Notes: generated by a model not told the origin, from the letters alone. DNA of 64,000 nucleotides from Lachnospiraceae bacterium (GCA_017518735.1 JAFWTY010000007.1:1-64000), one strand, 5' to 3'. Positions 34,588 to 43,003 are shown, counted from the first letter of the stretch. Numbers and translations are program-made.

Positions 34588-37500
34588 ATGGACGGACGTA
34601 ATGTAGACGAATATCGGTTAAAATTAAATCCCAAGGGCGTGGAGGAACCGGTCTTTTTGGATGCCTCGTTAGGGGTTATCGTAGAAGGCGAGGACCATGC
34701 CATAACACCGTTAAAGTTTTTGGAAACAGCGGAGAAGAACGGATGGCCGAATGCAACGACGGATAATCTCGTCCGTGCGTTTGTATGTCTTTATGATCCT
34801 AACATTCCCGGAATGCAGGAAATTGCGGATAGTATCTATAAAGGCGGAGGTGAGAATAAGGATAAGGAACGTGAGAGTCTTACTACCGCTCTGTATAAAA
34901 TAGCCCTTAAGGAAGGCAGAGAGCTTTCTGTGAATCAGCAACATGCCGCAGACTGGGTGAACGGATTAAGAGCAATCCCGGTAGATCCGGAGAAAACAGT
35001 TTACGGAATGAAACCCGATGCATTCTTTCAGGCAGCGGAAAATGCCGGCTGGGAGAATGCAAAGAACGACCCCGTTCTTCAGGCATTTTGCGTAGTATAC
35101 GATGCGAATATAAACGGCTTTGATTCGGCAGCCGAAAAGATTACAACGGGACAATATGATATTTTTTCGAGAGAAGAGTACAGACATGCTATTCTGATTA
35201 GTCTGGAAAATACACTCAAAGGAAAAGATAACTTATCCGATGCTGAAAAAACGGTAATGGAAAGAATTGCGGTCTATAAGGAAGAGCATCCGAAGGAGAT
35301 GCAATTCTATGACTATGTCGTTAATAATATCGGACAGCCGGAAGCTCAGAATATTAATGAAATCGAGAATAATGAGCTCAATATTAATGAAATCAACGAG
35401 AATGAGAAAAATGACGAAATTATCAATGATGTGAACAATGAAGAGCTCGGTCTTGTTCAAATCATCGATCGTGACAGAGTTGTCGAAGGCAAGAACTGGG
35501 AGCAGTTCCATCAGGCTTTTGCCGAAAAGGGATGGAAAAACGCCGAGAAGGACAACACGCTTCGCGCCATGTACAACCTTTGCACGGAAGATCATCCGAC
35601 GATGATTGATAACGTGAAACTGATTCTCAGTCAGGAATACAATGAAAATCTTGCTGAGAATTACGTGGAACATATTCGTAATTATGTCAGAGACCAGATT
35701 CTTGAAAAAGCAAAGAAAGGTGAGGACTACAAGTTTGAAGAAAACCAGAGAGAATCCGTTCTGCATTTCCAGGAACTCTTAAACAACGCAAAGGAAGAGG
35801 GACCGTATCATTATGATTTCAATGCTTATTGCCCGCCTGTCGAGGAGAAAGAAGTCATCCTTGATAACAATCTTATAAACAATGAAATTATCAATGATAT
35901 TAAAGAGGAAGAGTTTGAACAGAACCCTGAAGAAGTACAGCCTAAGTCAGAAGAGGAACACCTTCGCCCTGCTCTGGATAACGTGGTTTTGAAAGTGTAT
36001 GCAAAACGTGCGTTGGATGGGCTGGACGCAAATACGCTGAGACTGCGCGGAAGCGATGAATATAAGAATGCCAGAGAAGAGTTCCGCAAGGCACTTGATA
36101 AGTGGACCCAGGCCGTAGATAAAAACAAGGACGGCAAGGTGGCACAGGAAGATCTCCAGGTCATAAGAGGAGATCTGTTGAACGTTCTCTATATGCAGGA
36201 CGCATATATCGGAAAGAAAAGTGCGGAACAAGATAAGAGCAGAAATGCCGAAAAACGTGTCAGCGCAATGGCGGAATCATTCAAGATTGTTGAGGAGATG
36301 ATTTACGCCCTGGATCTTCGCCAGGAAGAACTGGATAAACAGCCGGCTCCGGATGTCACCACATTGTCCGTCAAGGCAGCGTTGGCAAACAGTGAAATTC
36401 GCAGTGCCAAGCTTTTTGCACGCGGAAGCGAAGAGTACAAAACTGCGGCAAATGATTTTGAAATCATTAACCGCAGAATGAAAGAAATCTCCGATAAGTA
36501 CAGTGGAAAAGAAGATAAGATTACCGTTGCCGAGCTCGAAGAAATGCAGGAAATGGTAATTCAGTCCAAAGACTATATTTCGGATTATCTGGGCAATAAG
36601 GTGGGTTACACCCTGAGCAATAATACGCATAATCGTACCTCGGCAATGTCGAATGCCAGAGGTGTTTTGGTTGAATTCAACAAAAAACTCAATCAGTTGC
36701 TGGAAGCCAAAGAGGCACAGCCCATAAAGAGTCTGGAGGATATTAAGTCCGATGCCGAAAAGAAGTTTGCGGATATTGAAGAAGCGGAAATAGGCGTGCA
36801 TCTCGGAAGCAAGGCATATACGAATGCAAAGAACGACTATAAGGCAGCTATGGACCGGATCAAACTTGCAAGTGAAGACGGAGACGGAATGGGCAGACGC
36901 AGTCTGGATGAACTTGATGCGGCAATGGACAAGAGCATTAAGTCCATTGATGCTTATCTTGTAACCAAGAAGGGCAAGGAATTGTCCCAAAAGACAGATA
37001 AGCGTGTGGATGCGATGCGCCAGGCAAAGGAAAACCTTCTGGAGATGAAGAAGAAGCATCAGGAAATGAGCAGGGTACGTCAGGAAAAAGCAAGAGATCT
37101 CGAATTACCGTTGGTTCAAGGTACGGAAAGTACGGCATTGAGGGAGCTGGAGAGTGCTCAGAGCGTTATTAACGGAAAAACGGTTTACTTCGGCGGAAAA
37201 GATTATGACAAAGCTTTGGATTTATATAAAAAAGCAATGAATAACGAGTGGGAACGTGATCGAAAGATGGCCGGCAAAACGGTCTCCAGAAATGCATTGG
37301 AAGAAGAACTCCAGGAACTGAAGGAAGCAAAGAAGGCCACCCTTGTCTACATGGAACGCAAGGAAAAAGAATCCAAAGACAAAGGAAAACAGCTGGATGA
37401 CAAAGGAAAGCGCCGTTATGGTGCCATGTCGGATGCTTATCATTGTCTCAACCGCAGAATCGAACGCGTGGAAGAGAAACTGAATGCGCTTGATGTGAAG

Positions 37501-38004
37501 GAAAAAGCCGATCAGGAAGAGAAGATGAAAGAAGTGATTGAGCAGAAACGCCTTAACATTAAGAATAAGGTAGGCGTAGATAAGATTGTCGAAATGGAAT
37601 CTTTAAGCGCTGTAAGAAATCTGGCTGCCATTTCCAAGCAGAAGAAATTCACAAAAGAGGATCCCGCAACCATTAAAATGTGTCTCGGTGTTCTTATGGT
37701 GGAAGAATTGTTCCGGTCTAAGACGGCGGCCATCAGAATATATGAAAGCAAGCGTAATTTCGAAGAAATGGTCGGCAAGGTGATAGAGACCCCGGCATTC
37801 AAAAGCGCATTCCCGGATAAATCCCTGAATTCGAAACTTTGCAGGGATGCCGTGATCAACAATAATGTGATCAAGAACGCAAGCAAAAAATTCCTGGATG
37901 CTATGCAGAAGAATGCTTCCAAGAATAAGATAAATGTCATGAAGATTGTGAAGGATCTGAATAACGGGAATAAGGAAAACAAGCCGGTGAATCCGCTCAA
38001 GTGA
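34588..38004 (+). CDS. Large helical-repeat protein, function unknown, candidate secreted substrate
   Basis: A 1138-residue protein with no signal peptide or membrane segment; I do not recognise the family. Three N-terminal repeats of about 45 residues start near 39, 141 and 301 and share a GWxNAxxD core, as in FLETAEKNGWPNATTDN and FFQAAENAGWENAKNDP. Asn/Glu-rich linkers follow. Four repeats of about 125 residues start near 488, 613, 740 and 868, each opening with G(S/G)xxYxxA (RGSDEYKNA, RGSEEYKTA, LGSKAYTNA, FGGKDYDKA). Three of these have a TxKRxDAM-like segment. A final domain (about 990-1110) includes VIETPAFKSAFPD and matches the C-terminus of the protein at 57889-59961. The ATG at 34588 has GGAGG 7 nt upstream. 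Confidence 0.85.
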   Translation: MDGRNVDEYRLKLNPKGVEEPVFLDASLGVIVEGEDHAITPLKFLETAEKNGWPNATTDNLVRAFVCLYDPNIPGMQEIADSIYKGGGENKDKERESLTTALYKIALKEGRELSVNQQHAADWVNGLRAIPVDPEKTVYGMKPDAFFQAAENAGWENAKNDPVLQAFCVVYDANINGFDSAAEKITTGQYDIFSREEYRHAILISLENTLKGKDNLSDAEKTVMERIAVYKEEHPKEMQFYDYVVNNIGQPEAQNINEIENNELNINEINENEKNDEIINDVNNEELGLVQIIDRDRVVEGKNWEQFHQAFAEKGWKNAEKDNTLRAMYNLCTEDHPTMIDNVKLILSQEYNENLAENYVEHIRNYVRDQILEKAKKGEDYKFEENQRESVLHFQELLNNAKEEGPYHYDFNAYCPPVEEKEVILDNNLINNEIINDIKEEEFEQNPEEVQPKSEEEHLRPALDNVVLKVYAKRALDGLDANTLRLRGSDEYKNAREEFRKALDKWTQAVDKNKDGKVAQEDLQVIRGDLLNVLYMQDAYIGKKSAEQDKSRNAEKRVSAMAESFKIVEEMIYALDLRQEELDKQPAPDVTTLSVKAALANSEIRSAKLFARGSEEYKTAANDFEIINRRMKEISDKYSGKEDKITVAELEEMQEMVIQSKDYISDYLGNKVGYTLSNNTHNRTSAMSNARGVLVEFNKKLNQLLEAKEAQPIKSLEDIKSDAEKKFADIEEAEIGVHLGSKAYTNAKNDYKAAMDRIKLASEDGDGMGRRSLDELDAAMDKSIKSIDAYLVTKKGKELSQKTDKRVDAMRQAKENLLEMKKKHQEMSRVRQEKARDLELPLVQGTESTALRELESAQSVINGKTVYFGGKDYDKALDLYKKAMNNEWERDRKMAGKTVSRNALEEELQELKEAKKATLVYMERKEKESKDKGKQLDDKGKRRYGAMSDAYHCLNRRIERVEEKLNALDVKEKADQEEKMKEVIEQKRLNIKNKVGVDKIVEMESLSAVRNLAAISKQKKFTKEDPATIKMCLGVLMVEELFRSKTAAIRIYESKRNFEEMVGKVIETPAFKSAFPDKSLNSKLCRDAVINNNVIKNASKKFLDAMQKNASKNKINVMKIVKDLNNGNKENKPVNPLK

Positions 38005-38055
38005 CGGCAAAATGAAAAAATGTTTTACGATTTCATAGTTTTAGGGTAATATATA

Positions 38056-38086
38056 GGGGGGTATCTTTATGAGAAAGGTACCCCCC
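38056..38086 (+). other. Very stable hairpin without a T tail
   Basis: A 13-bp stem (GGGGGGTATCTTT with AAAGGTACCCCCC, one wobble) closes a five-base loop ATGAG. A-rich sequence follows, so it is not a standard terminator on either strand. It may act as an RNA-processing or translational-control element ahead of the small basic protein. Confidence 0.6.
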
Positions 38087-38113
38087 AAAAAAAGTATTTT
38101 TAAAGATTTTTAA
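38069..38113 (+). CDS. Possible 14-residue leader peptide
   Basis: An ATG in the loop of the hairpin, 7 nt behind a run of six G, opens a frame for MRKVPPKKSIFKDF and a TAA stop. Translation would unfold the hairpin. The Pro-Pro and the run CCCCCC then AAAAAAA are unusual. It may be a leader peptide or chance. Confidence 0.25.
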   Translation: MRKVPPKKSIFKDF

Positions 38114-38179
38114 GATTTTGAAACCTTTCTGGCGATAATAGGGTATTCCAAGTGAAACACATTTTTCCGGAGAGAACTT

Positions 38180-38380
38180 ATGGAAGACAAGAGAATCGGA
38201 GATTTATTAAAATTGGCAGCTAACGAACCGGCAGCCCCCAAGAGGCTGGTGGAACGTACTGTATGGAAAGCCCGCGTTGCAGAGGAAAGGCTTGCGAAGC
38301 AGGAACAGACCGTGAAGAAGTCTGTTTCCGGTAAGAAAGCGCCCGAAAAGGCTCCTAAGGCAAAAGGACCCGGGATGTAA
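38180..38380 (+). CDS. Small basic cytoplasmic protein next to a sigma factor
   Basis: A 66-residue protein with GGAGAG 5 nt before the ATG. The first half is a probable amphipathic helix pair (IGDLLKLAANEPAAPKRL) and the second half is a Lys/Ala/Pro-rich tail (KKAPEKAPKAKGPGM). No signal peptide or membrane helix. It lies 49 bp before an ECF-like sigma factor with which it may be cotranscribed. A role as regulator or anti-sigma partner is possible but not shown. Confidence 0.6.
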   Translation: MEDKRIGDLLKLAANEPAAPKRLVERTVWKARVAEERLAKQEQTVKKSVSGKKAPEKAPKAKGPGM

Positions 38381-38429
38381 TTTTTTTCGATTTTCATGAA
38401 ACCAAAAATGGTTTACAGGGGTTTTCCAT

Positions 38430-38909
38430 ATGAACGCTGAGGCAGTTGTAAAAACATACAGCGACATGATTTACCGGATTGCCATTCGGTACGTCACGAA
38501 GCCGGAAGACGCGGAGGATGTATACTCCGAAGTTTTTCTGTCCTATTTCAGAAAACCCAGAACCTTTGAAAGTGAAGAACATCGCAAGGCATGGCTCATC
38601 AAAGTGACCATCAATTGCGCAAAGGACCTGCTTATGAAGAGAGTTCCTTACGAGGATCTCGAAGAAGTACAGGTCGCCAAAGAAGAGAAAGGCCCCGAGC
38701 GGGACGAGCTCATGGATTTACGAAAGGCTCTGTCGGAGCTGAGAGAGGATTACCGGGAAGTCATCAGTCTCTACTATCTGGACGATATTCCGGTAAAAGA
38801 AATTGCGGCACTTCTGGAGAAACCGGAGAATACCATCAAGTCCCTTCTTCACAGAGGAAGAGCGGAACTCAAGGAAAAACTGGAAAATGCCGACAAAGTG
38901 GTTGTCTGA
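38430..38909 (+). CDS. ECF-type RNA polymerase sigma factor
   Basis: A 159-residue sigma factor. Region 2 reads YSDMIYRIAIRYVTKPEDAEDVYSEVF in two adjoining parts, and region 4 has LREDYREVISLYYLDDIPV followed by the helix-turn-helix KEIAALLEKPENTIKSLLHRGR. AGGGG lies 8 nt before ATG 38430. No typical membrane anti-sigma factor follows. It stands directly upstream of the secretion operon, which has its own promoter, so its targets are unclear and may include that operon. Confidence 0.88.
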   Translation: MNAEAVVKTYSDMIYRIAIRYVTKPEDAEDVYSEVFLSYFRKPRTFESEEHRKAWLIKVTINCAKDLLMKRVPYEDLEEVQVAKEEKGPERDELMDLRKALSELREDYREVISLYYLDDIPVKEIAALLEKPENTIKSLLHRGRAELKEKLENADKVVV

Positions 38910-38951
38910 AATCCGATAAATGTACAAATTTTTAAAAAAATTTTAGAAATG

Positions 38952-38983
38952 CTGGACATTTGTTGGACATAAGAGGGTAAAAT
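38952..38983 (+). promoter_or_regulatory. Shared tandem-repeat promoter box, copy 4 (secretion operon)
   Basis: CTGGAC (38952-38957), 5 nt, TTGGAC (38963-38968), 9 nt, then TAAAAT (38978-38983). It stands 55 bp before the pilin-like gene and should drive the whole 39-58 kb operon. Confidence 0.75.
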
Positions 38984-39038
38984 AAATAAGATATTTTAGA
39001 ATCCACCTCATTGGGGAAAAGAAATGGAGGAAAAACAA

Positions 39039-39437
39039 ATGAAGAAAGTGATGAACAACATCAAAAACAAAGTTGCAATGACAGCTCTTGGCGTAAGCAT
39101 CGCAGTAATGATGATGCCCGCAACCCCCGTACTCGCAGACGGAGACAACAAGACACCTAACTTCAGCAACGTAACCGCACCGATCGAGAGCCTCTTAAGG
39201 GCAATCCTTCGTCCGGCACTCGGTATCGTCGGAGCACTCGGTGCAATCTTCTGCATCATCCTCGGCGTTAAATTCGCTAAGGCAGAAGAGCCTCAGGAAA
39301 GAGAGAAAGCAAAAGCTCATTTAAAGAATGCCATCATCGGCTTCGTATTGATCTTCGTTCTTCTCCTTGCCCTGAACTTACTCATGGAGCCCATGATCGA
39401 CTGGGTAACCAACAACACAAAGAATTCCGGTCTGTAA
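39039..39437 (+). CDS. VirB2/TrbC-like type IV secretion pilin
   Basis: A 132-residue protein with a signal peptide (ALGVSIAVMMMPATPVLA then DGDNK) and two further hydrophobic helices separated by a short charged loop: LGIVGALGAIFCIILGVKFA, the loop EEPQEREKAKAHL, and AIIGFVLIFVLLLALNLLM. This is the architecture of T4SS pilins in Gram-positive bacteria. The ATG at 39039 lies 8 nt behind GGAGG; the ATG at 39024 overlaps that site. As first gene of the operon and followed by a stable structured RNA, it is likely the most abundant product. Confidence 0.75.
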   Translation: MKKVMNNIKNKVAMTALGVSIAVMMMPATPVLADGDNKTPNFSNVTAPIESLLRAILRPALGIVGALGAIFCIILGVKFAKAEEPQEREKAKAHLKNAIIGFVLIFVLLLALNLLMEPMIDWVTNNTKNSGL

Positions 39438-39444
39438 AATAGTC

Positions 39445-39524
39445 CTCAATGATTAACCTGCCGGGGCGTTCCGCAAGGGACGCCGCGGCAGGATATATAT
39501 TCCGGCTTCGGCCGGAATTGAGGA
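39445..39524 (+). ncRNA. Structured intergenic RNA, predicted three-way junction
   Basis: The outer stem CCTCAA (39445-39450) pairs with TTGAGG (39519-39524). Inside are two hairpins. The first, 39458-39493, pairs CCTGCC with GGCAGG and GGCGTTCC with GGGACGCC, and is capped by GCAA (a GNRA loop). The second, 39501-39518, pairs TTCCGGC with GCCGGAA and is capped by TTCG. No T run follows. The element lies between the pilin and the next gene and may protect the pilin mRNA or mark a processing site. Not a known riboswitch to me. Confidence 0.55.
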
Positions 39525-39558
39525 ACACCGGGAAGAAAGAACGAAACAGGTGATGATT

Positions 39559-40968
39559 ATGAAAGAAAAAATGCTCTGGAATCGCATAAAAGAAAAAGTC
39601 GCGAAGAAAAGGAACCCGATGAAGACGGTTCGTACTTTGGTTCGCGGTGCTCTTCTCGTGATTGCGGCTTTCGGCATTTTTTCCATTACCATGTTAAGCA
39701 CCCATAAGAGGGTAGAAAGTGCGGATGCATTCGGTTACACCATCAAACTTTGGCAGTGGACCAAGTGCAAGAACTCGGCGCCTAAGGAGGATTTCTTCGG
39801 ATTTCTCATGTCAACCAAGAGCGGAAGCGCATATTATTCCGCAGGTGACAGTTCAGACGGCGACAATGTTCGTTGGCTCTGGTACAATTCAGCGAATAAC
39901 CCGTATATTTCCGATTCACAGAAATTTATCACCAAGGGACGTTACGGAGCACCTCAGTTTGTATACAGAGGAACCGACAGCGATAACGCAAGTTCCCCGA
40001 AGTTTGAAATCCATGCTTATACACTTAGCGACACCTGGAGCAGTAAGAAATACGTCGGAAACTCCTCCGATTATGTCCGTATCAACAAGGACCGTGATGA
40101 TGACTGGACCATTATGGGAAATGAACAGTCAAAGAATAAGTCCGGTGTAAACGTTACTTCCGGAAAATTCATTCTCTTTGAGAACATTAGCTGGTCCAGC
40201 GACTTTATGGCTTATACGAACGGCGGAACGAGACTCTCCGGTACAAAAGACAGCGGCTGGAGTAAGGCGGAAGAATTTCTTTTATATTCCGGCAAAGAAA
40301 TTACTTACAGCGCGATGGGCGACTACACAATTAAAAATGATCAGGTCCTTCGTGTACAGGGAAATGTATTCCTGCTTGATGACAAGACGCTGACTATTGA
40401 AGAAGGCGGTGTCTTATCCATAGAAGGAACTTTCTTTACAAACGGAACCATCATCAATAAAGGAACCATTATTGTTCAGGAAAATGCGGTATTGATGCCG
40501 TTTGAACCTCGCAAGAAGGCAGCGGAAATCGACATTCGTGATGGCGGATGCATGATCATTTCCAACAATGCCAGAGTGTATTGCGGAAATCCGAAAAGCC
40601 GTATCAATGCTACCCAGGATGCATATTTGAGAATGAATAACGGAACAATTCTCAATTATGGTTTCCTTGTAGCCGCAAATATCGACCTGAAAAAGAATTC
40701 CACCATTGAGAATCACAGCACAGGTATTATGTATCTGGGATACTGCCTGAACAAAGACGTTGTAAGCATTCAAAGCAAGACGCTCTCCGGATTCAAGCCA
40801 TCAAACTTCGGTCTTGAAGAAAAAGGACGCACGAGCATTGACGGAGTCGATTTCAGAATTTACGACGGATCCAAGCTGCAAATCCATGTGGACGGAACAC
40901 GTCACAATAATAATTTCTATGAATATGATACGAATGGAAAGTGCACATTAACCGTTCGACAATATTAA
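39559..40968 (+). CDS. Secreted protein of the secretion operon, probable beta-solenoid
   Basis: A 469-residue protein with a basic N-terminus and one hydrophobic segment (GALLVIAAFGIFSITML), either a signal peptide or an anchor. The middle part is rich in Ser, Asn and aromatic residues. The C-terminal half repeats short strands such as LTIEEGGVLSIEGTF and INKGTIIVQENAVLM, which suggests a beta-solenoid. No LPXTG motif. The ATG at 39559 has ACAGG 8 nt upstream. I do not recognise the family. Its place after the pilin suggests a surface-exposed component. Confidence 0.7.
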   Translation: MKEKMLWNRIKEKVAKKRNPMKTVRTLVRGALLVIAAFGIFSITMLSTHKRVESADAFGYTIKLWQWTKCKNSAPKEDFFGFLMSTKSGSAYYSAGDSSDGDNVRWLWYNSANNPYISDSQKFITKGRYGAPQFVYRGTDSDNASSPKFEIHAYTLSDTWSSKKYVGNSSDYVRINKDRDDDWTIMGNEQSKNKSGVNVTSGKFILFENISWSSDFMAYTNGGTRLSGTKDSGWSKAEEFLLYSGKEITYSAMGDYTIKNDQVLRVQGNVFLLDDKTLTIEEGGVLSIEGTFFTNGTIINKGTIIVQENAVLMPFEPRKKAAEIDIRDGGCMIISNNARVYCGNPKSRINATQDAYLRMNNGTILNYGFLVAANIDLKKNSTIENHSTGIMYLGYCLNKDVVSIQSKTLSGFKPSNFGLEEKGRTSIDGVDFRIYDGSKLQIHVDGTRHNNNFYEYDTNGKCTLTVRQY

Positions 40969-40987
40969 CGGTAGAAGGTTGTTTTAA

Positions 40988-41269
40988 ATGAATAAACTGC
41001 TGGACAGAATTAAAGATGCAAAGCCCGGAATACTGGTACTGAATGTAGCGGTTTTCTTAATTGCATCCGGAGTAATCGGTTTTTCCGTACGGGCACTGGC
41101 AAGTAATATCAACAATATCATGACCGGAAAGTCCTTCAAAATGGACTGGACCCTCTTACTTGACCCAATTACCTGGGCAATCGGAGCCGGAGCATTCCTG
41201 ATATTCGGATTGGTTTACTTCATTATGAATTACAAATCTGTCGATTCTTCCCGAATGAAAGAGAAATAG
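40988..41269 (+). CDS. Two-helix membrane protein, likely N-terminal anchor of the VirD4-like ATPase
   Basis: A 93-residue protein with two transmembrane helices (LVLNVAVFLIASGVIGFSV and ITWAIGAGAFLIFGLVYFIM) around a 35-residue loop, ending YKSVDSSRMKEK and a TAG. This is the usual N-terminal anchor of VirD4/TraG coupling proteins. The next gene, the ATPase, lacks such an anchor and is in the same reading frame. The 27 bp between the TAG and the ATPase start contain no stop (codons for GIDARSEGA). A split gene, an amber mutation or readthrough would all explain this. Confidence 0.75.
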   Translation: MNKLLDRIKDAKPGILVLNVAVFLIASGVIGFSVRALASNINNIMTGKSFKMDWTLLLDPITWAIGAGAFLIFGLVYFIMNYKSVDSSRMKEK

Positions 41270-41296
41270 GGAATCGATGCAAGATCAGAAGGTGCT

Positions 41297-43003
41297 TTGG
41301 AAAACAGCCGTTTCTTAACGGATAAGGAAAGAGACCGTTACTTCCAGCTTCATACTTATACTGATCTGGCTACCTGCAAGAAAGACGGTATTCCCGTAAG
41401 AGCAATCGTGGAAAAATCCGGAACCATGAAGATCAACTTCCTTTCCGGCGCACATTCACTGGTAATCGGTGCTACCGGTTCCGGTAAAACGACAACCTTT
41501 ATTAACCCGATGATTCAGTTGCTTGGTGCAACAAATGCCGGCAGCAGTATGATTATCACCGACCCTAAGGGCGAACTTTTCTCCCTTCACTCCAAGTTCT
41601 TAAAAGAACGCGGATACAACGTATTGTTACTTGACTTGCGTGATACATATTCTTCAAGCCGTTGGAATCCTTTGGGCGGTATTTACGATATGTATCAGGA
41701 TTATCTGGCGATGGGAAGAGATATCAAAGCGCATCGCGATTCGATGGCATCTTATCCCCATTTAAAACAGCCGGACGGACCTGCAAATGACGGAGACGTC
41801 TGGGTGGAATGGCACGGAAAAGCTTACGCGGATCCGTCACACTGCCAGGATGACATTTCTGTAGAAAAACAGAAGATTTACGATGAAATGTACGAGGATT
41901 TAAACGACTTGGTATCGGTTATCTGCCCCGTAGAAAACGAAAAGGATCCCGTATGGGAGAAGGGTGCACGTTCCATCATCATGGCAACCGCACTCGCAAT
42001 GCTTGAAGACAGTGAAGATCCGGACCTCGGAATGACAAAGGATCGTTTCAACTTCTTCAATATTACCAAGGCCTTAACGAATTCCGAAAACGAATTCGCG
42101 GCACTTAAGAGATACTTCGAAGGAAGAAATCCCTTATCCCAGGCATTCACCTTATCCAGACAGGTGCTTTCCGCAGCGGATACGACATTATCTTCCTACA
42201 TGTCCATTACATTTGATAAGTTGAACATGTTCAACGACCGTGGTCTTTGCGGACTTACCAGCGCAACGGATATTTTCCCCGAGCAGTTTGCACAGGAACC
42301 TACGGCACTGTTTATGAAGATCCCGGATGAAAAAGATACCAGACACGGTCTGGCAGCGGTATTCATCCTTTGCATGTATAAAGCATTAATTAAAGTAGCA
42401 AGTTTCCGTGAGGATCTTTCCTTACCGAGAAATGTATACTTCATCCTCGATGAGTTCGGTAACATGCCGAAGATCGAGAAATTCGATAAGATGATCACCG
42501 TAGGTCGTTCCAGAAAGATCTGGTTCAACATGGTGGTACAGTCTTACTCCCAGTTAAATAACGTATACGGTGAGAAAGTTGCCGACATCGTTAAGAGTAA
42601 CTGCGGTATGAAGATGTTCATCGGATCGAACGATATCGGAACCTGTAAGGAATTCTCCGAACTCTGCGGTAATATGACCGTTAAGACATCGAGTACTTCC
42701 TCAAGCATGAATGCGAAAGAAGGAGACTTCTCCGTATCGAATCAGACACAGGTTAGACCGCTTATTTATCCTTCTGAATTGCAGAAGCTGAATAATAAGG
42801 AATCCACCGGTAATGCCATCATCGTTACCTTCGGTAACTACCCGTTGATGACAAAATACACACCCAGTTACCTTTGCAAGTATTACAAGATCGGTATGAT
42901 GGAAATGGAAGAGCTTCGAAGCCATATGTTCCGCGCCGACGAAGTATACTACGATTTGGAAAAGCGTAACGAAGCAATCCTGGGGCCCGCGGAGGAAGAG
43001 TAA
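41297..43003 (+). CDS. VirD4/TraG-like type IV coupling ATPase
   Basis: A 568-residue ATPase that recognises substrates and hands them to the secretion channel. Walker A GATGSGKT is at residues 58-65, preceded by FLSGAHSLVI. Other landmarks are DPKGELFSLHSKFLKERGY, LDLRDTYSSSRWNP and Walker B YFILDEFGNMPKIEKFD near 380-395, and the late motif YSQLNNVYGEK. It has no transmembrane helices of its own; the preceding gene appears to supply them. The TTG start at 41297 is weakly supported by AAGG 4 nt upstream. Without a relaxase nearby, protein rather than DNA transfer is possible. Confidence 0.9.
   Translation: MENSRFLTDKERDRYFQLHTYTDLATCKKDGIPVRAIVEKSGTMKINFLSGAHSLVIGATGSGKTTTFINPMIQLLGATNAGSSMIITDPKGELFSLHSKFLKERGYNVLLLDLRDTYSSSRWNPLGGIYDMYQDYLAMGRDIKAHRDSMASYPHLKQPDGPANDGDVWVEWHGKAYADPSHCQDDISVEKQKIYDEMYEDLNDLVSVICPVENEKDPVWEKGARSIIMATALAMLEDSEDPDLGMTKDRFNFFNITKALTNSENEFAALKRYFEGRNPLSQAFTLSRQVLSAADTTLSSYMSITFDKLNMFNDRGLCGLTSATDIFPEQFAQEPTALFMKIPDEKDTRHGLAAVFILCMYKALIKVASFREDLSLPRNVYFILDEFGNMPKIEKFDKMITVGRSRKIWFNMVVQSYSQLNNVYGEKVADIVKSNCGMKMFIGSNDIGTCKEFSELCGNMTVKTSSTSSSMNAKEGDFSVSNQTQVRPLIYPSELQKLNNKESTGNAIIVTFGNYPLMTKYTPSYLCKYYKIGMMEMEELRSHMFRADEVYYDLEKRNEAILGPAEEE

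Noticed and set aside
35340..35460. Intergenic AT-rich DNA repeat
   Set aside because: The repeated AATATTAATGAAATC units are in frame and encode an Asn/Ile/Glu linker of the helical-repeat protein.
38056..38086. Rho-independent terminator of the 1138-residue gene
   Set aside because: The hairpin is strong but is followed by seven A, not T, on the plus strand, and by TATATATT on the minus strand.
38952..38983. ECF sigma promoter read by the 38.4 kb sigma factor
   Set aside because: The -10 boxes resemble the sigma-A consensus and the upstream element is a tandem direct repeat with an 11-bp period, which fits a response regulator better. It is not excluded.
41267..41269. Pyrrolysine or reassigned amber codon
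   Set aside because: TAG also ends other genes here in normal positions (for example 1775-1777 and 57129-57131), and there is no sign of recoding machinery in the window.
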